A stretch of DNA of 64,000 nt from Duganella sp. CF402 (GTDB lineage: Bacteria > Pseudomonadota > Gammaproteobacteria > Burkholderiales > Burkholderiaceae_D). Below, in pieces: positions 50,610 through 60,402 of this stretch. Numbering within the stretch: position 1 is the stretch's first letter; the number at the start of each line of letters is the position of its first letter. The translations under genes were made by a program, and so were the position numbers. Location of the stretch: assembly GCF_900109645.1 (NCBI RefSeq), contig NZ_FOBG01000002.1:248001-312000 (forward strand), given 5' to 3'. The notes below the pieces were generated by a model. It was given only the letters and a program-made list of their open reading frames with translations, did no database searches and was not told the origin of the DNA.

Positions 50610-51947
50610 ATGTCGCTCGCCTATCGTGCCAACGCCGATTTCGCCAAGCTGAATCACCCTATGCGGGTTCCGCTGTCGGCGGAAATCCATTCGCGTCCGT
50701 TCCTGCAACTGCAGGCGCCTGAAAGCCTGACCCATTTCGCGCTCTACCTGCAGCAGGACCAACCGTCGCGCCAGAACCACCGCAGCAGCCAGCACCAGAT
50801 ACTGGAACAGCTTTGCCTGCACTACGGCGTGGCCGGCCCGCACGAACAAGCACGCTACTTCTTCCATGACTTCGGCCGCTTCCGCCTGAAGTGGGAATGC
50901 CACACCGAGTTCGCCACCTATACCTTCGTCGAACGCGGCGAGGACGGCACGGACTTCCGCACCGCCTTCGAGCGCATGCCGGTGCAGCACGTGCCGCAGG
51001 AATGGCTGGCCGGCCTGCACGGCAAAATCATCGTCGCCGCTCACGTGGTGCTGTGCAAGGACGCTTCGGACGACGACAGCTTCGCGGCCAAGATCCGCGA
51101 ACTGTATCAAGGCAAATCGCTGGTGGGCAGCAGCGGCGGCGGCAACGCCGAAGTGTGGACCGACTTCCTGATCCACCCCGATGGCTTCAGCCGCTTCGTG
51201 GTGCGCGACCAGCACCTGCGCGAATTCCAGCCTGGCCGTCTGGTGGGCCGCATGCTGGAAATCGAAACCTACCGCATGATGGCGCTACTCGGCCTGCCAC
51301 AAGCCGAAGCGACGCAGCCGGCGCTGAGCGGCATCGAAAACGAACTGGCGGAGCTGACTTCCACGCTGGTAAAGAACCAGGCCAACGGCGACCAGGACAT
51401 GCTGCACCGGATTACCAGCCTGGCAGCGCAGCTGGAAAAAATCTCGGTCAACAACAGCTACCGTTTCGCCGCCTCGCAGGCTTATTTCAACCTGGTCCAA
51501 TCGCGCATCCAGGAACTGCGCGAAGTGCGCATTCCCGGCACGCCGACGTTGGCCGAATTCATGGGCCGCCGCCTCGCACCGGCAATGAACACCTGCACCT
51601 CGGTGACGCAGCGGCAGGAAGGCCTGGCGAAGCGGATCGCGCGCACCAATGACCTGCTGCGCACGCGGGTCGGCATCGAACAGGAACAGCAGAATCGCAA
51701 GATCCTGCAATCGCTGGACGCGCGCGCGGCCCAGCAACTGCGCTTGCAGCAGGCGGTGGAAGGCCTGTCGGTGGCGGCGATCTCGTACTACACGCTGGGA
51801 TTGGTGGGCTACGTGGGCAAGGCCCTGAAGGCCAGCGGCACGCCGGTCAACCCCGACCTGATGACCGGCATCGCCGTACCGCTGGTGATCGGCGCCGTGT
51901 GGCTAGGCCTGCGCCGCCTGCATCACCAGCTGTCGTCTAAGCATTGA
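50610..51947 (+). CDS. DUF3422 membrane protein
   Basis: A 445-aa protein. The N-terminal part is soluble (MRVPLSAEIHSRPFLQLQAP is the family's opening block). A central helical, coiled-coil-like region (IENELAELTSTLVKNQ) comes next, and two C-terminal membrane helices (VEGLSVAAISYYTLGLVGYV, LMTGIAVPLVIGAVWLGL). The layout matches DUF3422. Function unknown. The ATG at 50610 follows GGAAG. Its end overlaps a convergent hydrolase gene by 11 bases. Confidence 0.92.
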   Translation: MSLAYRANADFAKLNHPMRVPLSAEIHSRPFLQLQAPESLTHFALYLQQDQPSRQNHRSSQHQILEQLCLHYGVAGPHEQARYFFHDFGRFRLKWECHTEFATYTFVERGEDGTDFRTAFERMPVQHVPQEWLAGLHGKIIVAAHVVLCKDASDDDSFAAKIRELYQGKSLVGSSGGGNAEVWTDFLIHPDGFSRFVVRDQHLREFQPGRLVGRMLEIETYRMMALLGLPQAEATQPALSGIENELAELTSTLVKNQANGDQDMLHRITSLAAQLEKISVNNSYRFAASQAYFNLVQSRIQELREVRIPGTPTLAEFMGRRLAPAMNTCTSVTQRQEGLAKRIARTNDLLRTRVGIEQEQQNRKILQSLDARAAQQLRLQQAVEGLSVAAISYYTLGLVGYVGKALKASGTPVNPDLMTGIAVPLVIGAVWLGLRRLHHQLSSKH

Positions 51948-52770
51948 AGCGGCTTGCCAGGAAACTGGCGATGCGCGTCTGGGTCGCTTCCAGATAGGGG
52001 ATGTTGAGGTGGTCGGAGTCGGGTACGATTTCGTCCGCATGCAGCATCCCAAGTTTTTCCACCAGCAGGTCGGTATGCGAATGCGGCACGATATCGTCAA
52101 CCGCAGCGCGCAGCACATAGGTCGGCGCCTTGAGCTGGTGCGCGTACTTGATCGACTCGAATTTATGCTGCAGCACATACTCCACCGGAATCGCCTTGAA
52201 CTTGCGCTTGGCGATGGCGAGTATGGAATCGTAAGGCGTAATCAGCACGATGGAATTAGCGTCGCGCTCCATCGCCACCTGCACCGCCACACCGGAGCCG
52301 AGGCTGCGGCCAACCACGGCCATGCGCTTCGGATCGACGTGATGGCGCTCGCTCAGCCAGTCGTACAGCATGCGGCCGTCGTCGATAAAGTGTTCTTCCG
52401 CAGGGTCGCCCTGCGAATCGCCGTAGCCGCGGTAATTCACCGCCAGCACCGCCATGCCGGGGAATAGCTTGCCGGCGTCGCGCGCCACCCACGACACTTC
52501 CTCCGAACGCCCACCGAAATAGACCACGCCCGGATGCGGGCCGGCCACCGGTGGCGTCATCAGCCAACCGGCCAGGCGCGTACCGTCCTTGGCCCGCACC
52601 ACAATAGGACGGGTGCGATGGCCGCTGCTGTAAGGCTTGAGAACTTCACGCTTGCTGCCCAGTGCATTGAACACCAGCCGCCTCTGACTGGCGGCTACTG
52701 CTGCGGTAAAACCCATCCACAGGACGCTGGCGAGACCTGCCAAGCCGGCGACTTTTTTAGAATTATTCAT
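51937..52770 (-). CDS. Alpha/beta hydrolase, membrane-anchored, BEM46-like
   Basis: A 277-aa protein with an N-terminal hydrophobic segment (VAGLAGLASVLWMGFTAAVAA) that may anchor it. The hydrolase domain has the nucleophile elbow GRSLGSG, an Asp in AAVDDIVPHSH and a late His (SDHLNIPYLEA). The segment VNYRGYGDSQGDPAEEHFIDDG matches the BEM46/Bud-emergence-type group. Substrate unknown. The start at 52770 is the first ATG after the region shared with the divergent promoter. Confidence 0.88.
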   Translation of the reverse strand: MNNSKKVAGLAGLASVLWMGFTAAVAASQRRLVFNALGSKREVLKPYSSGHRTRPIVVRAKDGTRLAGWLMTPPVAGPHPGVVYFGGRSEEVSWVARDAGKLFPGMAVLAVNYRGYGDSQGDPAEEHFIDDGRMLYDWLSERHHVDPKRMAVVGRSLGSGVAVQVAMERDANSIVLITPYDSILAIAKRKFKAIPVEYVLQHKFESIKYAHQLKAPTYVLRAAVDDIVPHSHTDLLVEKLGMLHADEIVPDSDHLNIPYLEATQTRIASFLASRFNA

Positions 52771-52873
52771 GACTTCTACTTTACTCCTGTCGCGCACAAA
52801 AAAACTGCTGGCGTGGTATAGACCACACAACCCGGTATAATCTCCGCTTCAATTTTTTTAACTTTACCCGGCA

Positions 52874-53644
52874 ATGAAACCTGCTGTCGTCCTGCTGCAT
52901 AGCTCCATGAGTTCCAAGTCCCAGTGGTCGTCGCTGAAAGCGCAACTGGGTGACGCCTACCGCTGCATCCCTGTCGACTTGCAGGGCTACGGCGCTTCGC
53001 CCTTCCCTGCCGATGCGGGTGACGATTATATCCATACCCTGGCGCACGAGGTGGACGCGGTCATCGCCGCCACCGCCTCCGAGCTGGAGCCGGGCGAAGC
53101 ATTCCACCTGATCGGCCATTCCTTCGGCGGCGCCTGCGCGCTGCATATGGCGCGCCGCATGCCGCAGCGCGTGCTGTCGCTCACGCTGTTCGAGCCGGTG
53201 GCCTTCCACCTGCTGCCAGCGACGCATCCAGCCAAGCAGGAAATCGTCAGCGTGGTAGCTCGCATCAAGGCTTGCGACAACGACCGCGACGCCACCCGCA
53301 TCTTCATCGATTACTGGAACCGTCCGGGCGCGTTCGACGATGCGCCGCACGCCGCGCAGGAAAAGATGATGGCGCAAATCGCCAAGGTGCGCCTCGACTT
53401 CGACGCTCTGTTGGGCGAACAGGCAACGTTGGCGGATTTGTCCATGTTGACCATGCCATCACTGGTCATGGCCGGCGAACGCAGCCCCGCTTCCACCCGC
53501 CTGCTGGTGGAGCAACTGGGCGAGGCCCTGCCCAACGCCAGCGCCATGCAAACGCGCGGCGGCCATATGGGACCGATCACGCACGGCGACGTCGTGAATC
53601 CCGCCATCGTCAACTTCGTCAGCGGCGCGGAAGTCACGTCCTAA
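52874..53644 (+). CDS. Alpha/beta-fold hydrolase
   Basis: A 256-aa soluble serine-hydrolase-fold protein. The oxyanion block is VVLLHSSMSSKSQW, the nucleophile elbow GHSFGG (Ser near 85), and the later catalytic Asp and His are likely in VMAGERS/RGGHMGPITH. It resembles MhpC/epoxide-hydrolase-like esterases. The substrate is unknown. It overlaps the convergent MerR gene's stop by four bases. Confidence 0.9.
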   Translation: MKPAVVLLHSSMSSKSQWSSLKAQLGDAYRCIPVDLQGYGASPFPADAGDDYIHTLAHEVDAVIAATASELEPGEAFHLIGHSFGGACALHMARRMPQRVLSLTLFEPVAFHLLPATHPAKQEIVSVVARIKACDNDRDATRIFIDYWNRPGAFDDAPHAAQEKMMAQIAKVRLDFDALLGEQATLADLSMLTMPSLVMAGERSPASTRLLVEQLGEALPNASAMQTRGGHMGPITHGDVVNPAIVNFVSGAEVTS

Positions 53645-54012
53645 AGACTTTTGGGGCACTCGCCCCTTTCCCATGTCGCCTGCACCTTGGCCTTGGTCTC
53701 CAGCAGCGAGGCGCGCTGCTTGGCCAGGGCCTCCATCATCTGGTCGATATCCTGCAATCTCGTATCGAGTTGCTGCATCAATCCTCCGTGCAGCGCATCG
53801 CCTTCCAGTGCCAGCACGTCGCGTATCGCATCCAGCGTAAAGCCCAACTGCTGTCCGATCTGGATCAGGTTGAGGCGCTCCAGCGCGGCGTCGCCGTACT
53901 CGCGGTAGCCATTGGCCCCGCGCTCCGCGCGCTCCATGAGCCCCGCCTGTTCGTAATACCGGATCGCCGACGCCGCCATACCCGTGCGCTCGGCCAGTTC
54001 GCCTATCTTCAT
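53641..54012 (-). CDS. MerR-family regulator (SoxR/CueR-like branch)
   Basis: A 123-aa MerR protein. The winged helix-turn-helix is MKIGELAERTGMAASAIRYY (start at 54012; an upstream ATG at 54057 would run through the promoter). A dimerisation helix follows (QLDTRLQDIDQMMEALAKQ). A single cysteine near the C-terminus (ECPKSL) could be redox-sensing, but there is no SoxR [2Fe-2S] cysteine set. It diverges from an ene-reductase gene with a MerR-type promoter between them. Confidence 0.92.
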   Translation of the reverse strand: MKIGELAERTGMAASAIRYYEQAGLMERAERGANGYREYGDAALERLNLIQIGQQLGFTLDAIRDVLALEGDALHGGLMQQLDTRLQDIDQMMEALAKQRASLLETKAKVQATWERGECPKSL

Positions 54013-54019
54013 TTTTCGC

Positions 54020-54050
54020 TTGACCTTAAAGTTGGCTTTAATCTTAGTAT
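54020..54050 (+). promoter_or_regulatory. MerR-type promoter with 19-bp spacer and internal dyad
   Basis: TTGACC (54020-54025) and TAGTAT (54045-54050) are 19 bp apart, longer than the usual 17, as in MerR-activated promoters. The spacer contains the perfect dyad TTAAAG-TTGG-CTTTAA (54026-54041). It directs transcription to the ene-reductase at 54083 and overlaps the 5' region of the MerR gene. Confidence 0.75.
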
Positions 54051-54082
54051 AGCTCATCTCCTTTTAAAATTTGGAACCGACT

Positions 54083-55312
54083 ATGCTGTTCACACCACTC
54101 ACACTGCCCAATGGCAGCACCTTACCTAACCGGCTCGCCAAGGCCGCAATTGAAGAAAGCCTGGCCGAACCTGGCCAGTTGCCCGGCGCCGTTATCCAGC
54201 GCCTTTACCAGCGCTGGGCCGATGGTGGCGCCGGCTTGCTCATCACCGGTAACGTGATGATCGACCGACGCGCACTGACCGGTCCCGGCACCATCGCGCT
54301 GGAAGCCAACGCTCCGCTGGCGCCGTTCAAGGCGTGGGCGCAAGCTGCGCGCTCGAACGGCGCGCAAGTGTGGATGCAGATTAATCATCCCGGCCGCCAG
54401 GTCATGGCCGATATGGGCGGGCAGGCATGGGCGCCGTCCGCTGTGGCGCTGGACCTGGGCAAGCACAGTAAGCTGTTCGCGCAGCCGGTGGCCATGAGCG
54501 CGGAGAACATCGCTGAGGTGATCCAGCGTTTCGCCGACACCGCACATGCAGCCGAACAGGCGGGTTTCAACGGCGTGCAGATCCATGCGGCGCACGGCTA
54601 CCTGATCTCGCAATTCCTGTCGCCGCTGACCAATCGCCGCAACGACGAATGGGGCGGTTCGCTGACGAACCGCGCCCGCCTGCTGCTGGAAGTGGTGCGC
54701 GCGGTGCGGGCGCGCGTGTCGCCGGGCTTCAGCGTCGCCGTCAAACTCAACTCGGCCGACTTCCAGCGCGGTGGCTTTTCCGAGGACGATGCACGACAGG
54801 TGGTGGTGCTGTTGAACGGACTGCCGGTCGACCTGATCGAGCTGTCCGGAGGCAGCTACGAAAGCCCGGCCATGCAAGGCCGCACTGCAGACGGCCGCAC
54901 GCTGGCGCGCGAAGCCTACTTCCTCGAATTCGCCACGGCGCTGGCAGCGGTGGCGCGCATGCCGGTGATGACCACCGGCGGCATTACACGTCCGGCGATT
55001 GCGGAGCAGGTGCTGGCCAGCGGCATGGCGATGGTGGGCATCGCCACTGCGCTGTCGGTCGCACCGGACTTGCCAAATCAATGGCGCGCCGGCCAAGCGC
55101 TGAATGCTGCCCAGGCGCCGGTGAACTGGAAGGACAAGACGCTGGCCAGCATTGCCACGATGGCGCTGGTGCGTCGCCGCTTGCACACACTGGGCACTGG
55201 CGGCGGCAGCGGCGGCGCGCTCAATCCACTCTGGACGCTGCTGGGCGACCAGTGGCGCGCCAAGCAGCTAACGCGTCGTTACCGCAAGTGGCTGGCGCAA
55301 TCAGCGGCTTGA
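54083..55312 (+). CDS. NADH:flavin oxidoreductase, Old Yellow Enzyme family
   Basis: A 409-aa FMN-dependent ene-reductase-like enzyme. LFTPLTLPNGSTLPNRLAKAA is the opening block, QINHPGRQVMAD and QIHAAHGYLISQFLSP are the substrate and FMN blocks (the latter with the His-x-x-His type pair), and MTTGGITRPAIAEQVL closes the FMN phosphate site. OYE proteins reduce alkenes and electrophiles, often as detoxification, which suits the divergent MerR gene. A TTG start at 54071 is possible; the ATG at 54083 is preferred. Its 3' end overlaps the GH2 gene by 12 bases. Confidence 0.9.
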   Translation: MLFTPLTLPNGSTLPNRLAKAAIEESLAEPGQLPGAVIQRLYQRWADGGAGLLITGNVMIDRRALTGPGTIALEANAPLAPFKAWAQAARSNGAQVWMQINHPGRQVMADMGGQAWAPSAVALDLGKHSKLFAQPVAMSAENIAEVIQRFADTAHAAEQAGFNGVQIHAAHGYLISQFLSPLTNRRNDEWGGSLTNRARLLLEVVRAVRARVSPGFSVAVKLNSADFQRGGFSEDDARQVVVLLNGLPVDLIELSGGSYESPAMQGRTADGRTLAREAYFLEFATALAAVARMPVMTTGGITRPAIAEQVLASGMAMVGIATALSVAPDLPNQWRAGQALNAAQAPVNWKDKTLASIATMALVRRRLHTLGTGGGSGGALNPLWTLLGDQWRAKQLTRRYRKWLAQSAA

Positions 55313-58096
55313 GTCGCCAACCACGATATCGATGGTGTTTTCCAGCCAGATGCCCAGGTTGGGCGTGCGCGCCTGCTGGGCCGACGGGCCAAGCTCGCCG
55401 GGCGGATTGAATTTGGTGCCGATCGGGAGTATCGCGTTCAGGAAGGAGATATCGCCCGGAGGGAAATCCATCTGCGTACCCTTCGGTTCAAAGCCTTCGC
55501 CGCTCGCCTGCTTCGGCGTGAACACGCGCAGGGCGATATCGTCGGCGTGGTTGATGAAGGTGATCGGCAGATTCTTTGTCGCCAGCGTCGCCCAGTACAC
55601 CTTGTCGTGGAAGCCCTTGAATTCCGGGTAATTCCATGACAAGCCGGTGACGGCGTCGTTGTAGTCCTTTTGCCAGACGTCGAACTCCACGCCTTGCGTG
55701 CGGTTTTTCCATACGCGGTAAGGGCCGCGCCCCAGCCAGCGCATGGATTTCACTTCGCTTTCAGGATAGTCGAAGGTCACGCCCAGCGCGTCGACATAGC
55801 GGCCGCCTTCCATCTGGTAGCCGTAGTTGACGCTCAACCGGCCCGCCGCCGTCAGCCGCCAGTTAACCTTGCGCAGGTTGCCGGTGTATTCGGTGGATAC
55901 CACCACATCGTTGCCATCGCGCGCGGCTTGAATACGTTTGAGTTCCGCCTTGCCGGTGACGAGGCGCGGGCCGTTGCTCAGCGGCGCGATCACGTCGCCC
56001 TGTTTCAACTCGCGCAGGTAGCCGGTGGACTTGTCGATGATGACGCTCACGGCGCCGGCTTGCAGGCGATAGCCATCCGCCAGTTCGACCAGCGTGGCCG
56101 GCCCGGCCGGCGTACTCGCAGCCATCGCCGCTACGCGCGCAGCCATGCGCTCGGCGACTTGCTGTGGGCTCGCGATCATCCACGACCACGTGTAGACCTC
56201 GCGGCCTTCACGGTCCGTAGCCGTAAAATACAACGCATCCTGCTGGCGCCAGTCACGCGGCAAGGCGATGCTGGTGATACCGCGCATGCCCGCCGCAACG
56301 TCTGGCGCTTTCGAACTGCCTTGCGCGACCAACGTGTGGCCGGCCTCGCGGCCAAAGCGCACCAGCTGCCAGCCGAATTTCAGCTGATTCAGGTTCGTAA
56401 AATCGTAGCGGTTCTCCAGCGTCACCGTACCGTCAAAGCTCGGCGGCAGCGACGCCATTTCTGACAACGGCAAATACACAGGCGACCAGATTTTCTTGAT
56501 CGCAAAGAAGCTGCCCTCTTTCTCGCGGTACGGCCCCACAATGCCATCCGGCGCCTGGTTGCCAGCTACGTCGATGGCGCCGTTGCGGTCATCGCGCACG
56601 ATGCCTTCATCGGCAAAAGCCCAGATAAAGCCGCCCGCACTAAGCGGATTCGCCAGCATGGCGTTCCACCAGTCGCTCAGGCTCGCGCCGGCGCCGCCGT
56701 CGTACAAGCCGTGCAGGAATTCGGTCGGCATGAACACGTCGCGGCCATTAAACAGCGAGGTCGCGCAGCAGTTATAGGTTGGGTAGTGTGCGGTGTCGAT
56801 GCCGCCAAAGTGTTCCCACGGATGGATCACCGGCCGTTTCTGCACATCCCAATTGGCGAACAGGCGATCGAGGTCGCGATTGAAGCCGCCCTCATTGCCA
56901 TTGGCCCAGAACAGAATCGATGGGTGATGCTGGTCGCGCTGTACCAGCTCCTTCACCAGCGGCGTGGCGACGTCGGTATCGTAGGCCTTCTGCCAACCGG
57001 TCAATTCATCGATCACGTACAAGCCCACTTCGTCCGCCACATCGAGGAAGTGCGGATCCGGCGGATAGTGCGACATGCGCACCGCGTTCATGTTCATTTC
57101 CTTCATCAGCTTCGCGTCCTGATAGCTCAACGCCTTGCTGGTGGTGCGCCCGGAAGTCGGCCAGATCGAATGGCGGTTCGAGCCTTTCAAGCGCACCCTG
57201 CGGCCATTGACGTAGACGCCGTCACGCGGCCGCAGCTCGATGGTGCGGAAGCCGATGGTCTTGCTGACCTCATGCACCGCCTTGCCGCCTTCGAGCAGCT
57301 GGAAACGCACCTGATAGCGTTGCGGATTCTCCGCCGACCAGGACACAATGCGCTCCACCCGTCCATGCAGGTGAACCTTGCCGTCGACGACTTCAGCGCT
57401 CATTTCCTTGCCGAGCGGTGCGCCGGCCAACGTTGTCACGCGCGCGCTGACTTTTCCGCTGCGCGCGCCGGCCAGGAATACGTCGGCATCGAATTCGCCA
57501 GTGTGGCGCGCGTCCAGGCTGATGCGTTCAATATTGGCGACTGGCTTGGCCTCCAGCCACACCGGCCGGTAAATCCCGCTGAACAGCCAGAAATCCGCCG
57601 TGCGCTCGGCGCGGTTGACCGAAGCATTGGCTGAGTAGCGGTTCACCGTCACTTCCAGCTGATTGCTCTCGCCAGGCTTGAGCAGTGGCGTAACGTCGTA
57701 GCGGAATTCGTAGAAGCCGCCTTGATGCACTGGTCCGGCGATCTGGCCGTTGATCTTGACCAGCGTATCGGTCATCGCCGCGCCGAATACGATCTCGATC
57801 TGCTTGCCGCGCCAGGAGGCGGGTACGCTGAACTGATGGCGATAGATACCGGTACTATCCGGCGCGGGATCCTTCTGCCAATCGCTGTAGTAGCGATAGG
57901 TGCCGAAGCCTTCCATCTCCCAGTTTGATGGCACCGGAATCTTCTTCCACTCGCCGCTGTTGCGACCACCATTGACGTGGAAGTCCCACTCAACGCGGTG
58001 GTCCTTGTCGGTGCCGCTCAGGTAGTGAACCTGCGTCGGTTCCGCAACACACTGGCTGCCAAGCGCCAGTAGAAAAGCACTCAACAGCCAACGCAT
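55301..58096 (-). CDS. Secreted GH2 beta-galactosidase-like enzyme (xyloglucan side-chain set)
   Basis: A 931-aa exported glycoside hydrolase. The signal peptide is [21 protein letters not shown] sugar-binding jelly roll (VPSNWEMEGFGTYRYYSDW), an Ig-like region and a TIM barrel follow. The catalytic acid/base is in WANGNEGG and the nucleophile in PTEFLHGLYDG. A Bgal-small-chain-like C-terminal domain (about residues 700-931) completes the LacZ-type layout. It is likely to remove beta-galactosyl residues. The start at 58096 follows GGAAGGAG, overlapping the GH95 stop. It is the last gene of a four-gene operon. Confidence 0.92.
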   Translation of the reverse strand: MRWLLSAFLLALGSQCVAEPTQVHYLSGTDKDHRVEWDFHVNGGRNSGEWKKIPVPSNWEMEGFGTYRYYSDWQKDPAPDSTGIYRHQFSVPASWRGKQIEIVFGAAMTDTLVKINGQIAGPVHQGGFYEFRYDVTPLLKPGESNQLEVTVNRYSANASVNRAERTADFWLFSGIYRPVWLEAKPVANIERISLDARHTGEFDADVFLAGARSGKVSARVTTLAGAPLGKEMSAEVVDGKVHLHGRVERIVSWSAENPQRYQVRFQLLEGGKAVHEVSKTIGFRTIELRPRDGVYVNGRRVRLKGSNRHSIWPTSGRTTSKALSYQDAKLMKEMNMNAVRMSHYPPDPHFLDVADEVGLYVIDELTGWQKAYDTDVATPLVKELVQRDQHHPSILFWANGNEGGFNRDLDRLFANWDVQKRPVIHPWEHFGGIDTAHYPTYNCCATSLFNGRDVFMPTEFLHGLYDGGAGASLSDWWNAMLANPLSAGGFIWAFADEGIVRDDRNGAIDVAGNQAPDGIVGPYREKEGSFFAIKKIWSPVYLPLSEMASLPPSFDGTVTLENRYDFTNLNQLKFGWQLVRFGREAGHTLVAQGSSKAPDVAAGMRGITSIALPRDWRQQDALYFTATDREGREVYTWSWMIASPQQVAERMAARVAAMAASTPAGPATLVELADGYRLQAGAVSVIIDKSTGYLRELKQGDVIAPLSNGPRLVTGKAELKRIQAARDGNDVVVSTEYTGNLRKVNWRLTAAGRLSVNYGYQMEGGRYVDALGVTFDYPESEVKSMRWLGRGPYRVWKNRTQGVEFDVWQKDYNDAVTGLSWNYPEFKGFHDKVYWATLATKNLPITFINHADDIALRVFTPKQASGEGFEPKGTQMDFPPGDISFLNAILPIGTKFNPPGELGPSAQQARTPNLGIWLENTIDIVVGDSSR

Positions 58097-60402
58097 TACA
58101 AACTCCTTCCGAACTGCCGGCTCTCGCCGGCTTTCAAATTCAGCGACACTACCTTGCCGCCATAGCGCACCGCGCCTGCGCCGCTGCCGGCGGTGCGGCG
58201 AATCGTGGCGGAGACCAATTTGCCGCTGGCCCAGCTCAGATCCACTTCGTAGCCGCCGCGTGCGCGCAGGCCTTTGACGGAGCCGGCCGCCCATGCCGAC
58301 GGCAGCGCAGGCAGCAGATGGATTTCACCAGTCTGCGATTGCAGCAGCATTTCGCAAATCGCCGCCGTGGCGCCGAAGTTGCCGTCGATCTGGAACGGCG
58401 GATGGGCGTCGAACATGTTCGGGTAGGTGCCGCCCGCGTTATTGCTCTCCGTGCCTTGGCTGGCCTGCTGTGCAGCGCGCGCGCCCGGTTTGGCGAGTTG
58501 GCCGCGCAGCATTTTGTAAGCGTGGTCGCCATCCAGCAGACGCGCCCAGTAGGCGGCCTTCCAGGCCATCGACCAGCCGGTGCCCGCATCGCCGCGTGCT
58601 TCCAGCGATTTGCGCGCGGCGGCGGCCAACGCTGGTGTCTTGGCCGGCGAGATCTGGCGGCCGGGGAACAGGCCGAATAGGTGCGAGACGTGGCGGTGGG
58701 TATCGCCCGGCGTATCAAGCACTTTGTCTTTTTTCTCTTCCATCCATTCCAGCAGTTGGCCCCAGCTGCCGATAGCCGGCGTAGCCAGCTTGTCGCGCAT
58801 GGCGGCGATGCGGTCACGGTACTGCGTATCGCCCAGCGCTTCCGCCGCTTCCACGGTGTTGTTGAACAGGTCCCAGATGATTTCCTGATCGTAGTTGACG
58901 CCATCTTCGATCGGGCCGTGTTCAGGCGACCAGCCGAGTGGCGCGACCAGGCGGCCATCCGGCAGTTCTTTCAGATAGTCCTCCCAGAAGGCGACGGCTT
59001 CCTGCATCAGCGGGTAGGCGGTGGAGCGCAGGAAGGTTTTGTCCTGCGTGTAGGCGTAGTGTTCCCAGAAGTGCTGCATGTACCACGCGCTGCCGGTCTT
59101 GTTCCACACGTAGCCCATCGCGCCAAATGGATTAGACTCAGTGCGCACGGTCCAGCCGCGTACTGGCTTGCCGGATTTGCTGACGAAGGTTTCTTCGCGC
59201 TGCACCGCTTCGCCGCTCAGGTCCGGTGCGGACATTTGCACAGAAGCGGGATCTGCGATGGCCTTGGCGGCGGTGTCGGCTACCAGCTTGCGGTAGACCG
59301 GAGCCACGCCTTGCACGAAGTCGAAGAATGGCTTGGCGTGCTCGGACAAGTTGGCCGGTTCCGCAGGCCAGTAGTTCATCTGGATGTTGATGTTGGTGTG
59401 GTAGTCCGAGTTCCACGGCGGCGTGAGGCTATTGTTCCACAGGCCTTGCAGGTTGGCGGGCAGCGAGCCGCGCGAGCTGGAGATCAGCAGGTAGCGGCCG
59501 AATTGGAAGAACTGCGCTTCCAGTTCGGGATCTTTGCCTTCTGCGGTGTAAGCCTCGATGCGCTGGTCGGTGGGCAGCGCGCGGCGCGCGGCAGGCGCAG
59601 CGCCGAAATCTGCCGCGACACGCTTGAACTGCGCGCCGTAGTCTCGTTCGTGCGCCGCCAGCAGCGCCGGCCAGCGTCCAGCAGCAGCGACTTGCGCGCT
59701 CACGCGCGGCAGCGGTGCATCACCGTTGAAGCGTCGGGAAGCGTCGTTGACATAGCTGGTGCCTGCGCCGAGGATCAGCGTGATGGCGTCCGCACCGATG
59801 AAGGTGATCTTGTTGCTCTCCACCGCCAGCTTGCCGCCCTCATTCAGCACCTGCACCTGGCTCGCATACTGCATCGCATTGGGCAGCGCGCCGGTTGCCA
59901 CGATGCGGCCATCCTGCGCGCGGATCTGCGCGCCGTGCATATCGGCCAGCTCGATCGAACCAGTGTACTGCCCACGCTTGCTGGCCGTCAGCCGCACCGC
60001 AATCACCTGCGCCGGATAACTGGCCAGCGCCTCGCGCTTGAACTGCACGCCGTTGTGCGTGTAGCTCACCGTGTGCAAACTGCGCGACAGGTCAAGCTTG
60101 CGCGCATACGCCGTCGTACCCAGCTCGTGCCCCGGCAGATTGATGTACACGTCGCCAAACGGCTGATACGCCCCCATCGCCTTGTCATCCCCGGTCCACA
60201 GCGTGATGTCGTTGAACTGCAAACGCTCGCGCGCCAGCTGCCCGAAAATCATCGCGCCGATGCGGCCATTGCCGATCGGAAGCGCCTCCTTCTCCCAGCC
60301 CGCCGCCGTGTCAGGCGCCGGCTGCGTATAGCGCAAAGTCAGATCAGGCGCCGCCACCGCATTGGCAGCGACAAACGCCGCCGCAATTAACAACAGCTTC
60401 AT
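58096..60402 (-). CDS. Secreted GH95 alpha-L-fucosidase
   Basis: A 768-aa exported enzyme. The signal peptide is [36 protein letters not shown] is the GH95 opening block. [21 protein letters not shown] and the N/D-rich active-site segments of the (alpha/alpha)6 barrel follow ([48 protein letters not shown]). GH95 members remove alpha-1,2-fucose (some act on L-galactose). The gene overlaps both neighbours by 1-4 bases and is third in the operon. Confidence 0.93.
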   Translation of the reverse strand: MKLLLIAAAFVAANAVAAPDLTLRYTQPAPDTAAGWEKEALPIGNGRIGAMIFGQLARERLQFNDITLWTGDDKAMGAYQPFGDVYINLPGHELGTTAYARKLDLSRSLHTVSYTHNGVQFKREALASYPAQVIAVRLTASKRGQYTGSIELADMHGAQIRAQDGRIVATGALPNAMQYASQVQVLNEGGKLAVESNKITFIGADAITLILGAGTSYVNDASRRFNGDAPLPRVSAQVAAAGRWPALLAAHERDYGAQFKRVAADFGAAPAARRALPTDQRIEAYTAEGKDPELEAQFFQFGRYLLISSSRGSLPANLQGLWNNSLTPPWNSDYHTNINIQMNYWPAEPANLSEHAKPFFDFVQGVAPVYRKLVADTAAKAIADPASVQMSAPDLSGEAVQREETFVSKSGKPVRGWTVRTESNPFGAMGYVWNKTGSAWYMQHFWEHYAYTQDKTFLRSTAYPLMQEAVAFWEDYLKELPDGRLVAPLGWSPEHGPIEDGVNYDQEIIWDLFNNTVEAAEALGDTQYRDRIAAMRDKLATPAIGSWGQLLEWMEEKKDKVLDTPGDTHRHVSHLFGLFPGRQISPAKTPALAAAARKSLEARGDAGTGWSMAWKAAYWARLLDGDHAYKMLRGQLAKPGARAAQQASQGTESNNAGGTYPNMFDAHPPFQIDGNFGATAAICEMLLQSQTGEIHLLPALPSAWAAGSVKGLRARGGYEVDLSWASGKLVSATIRRTAGSGAGAVRYGGKVVSLNLKAGESRQFGRSL

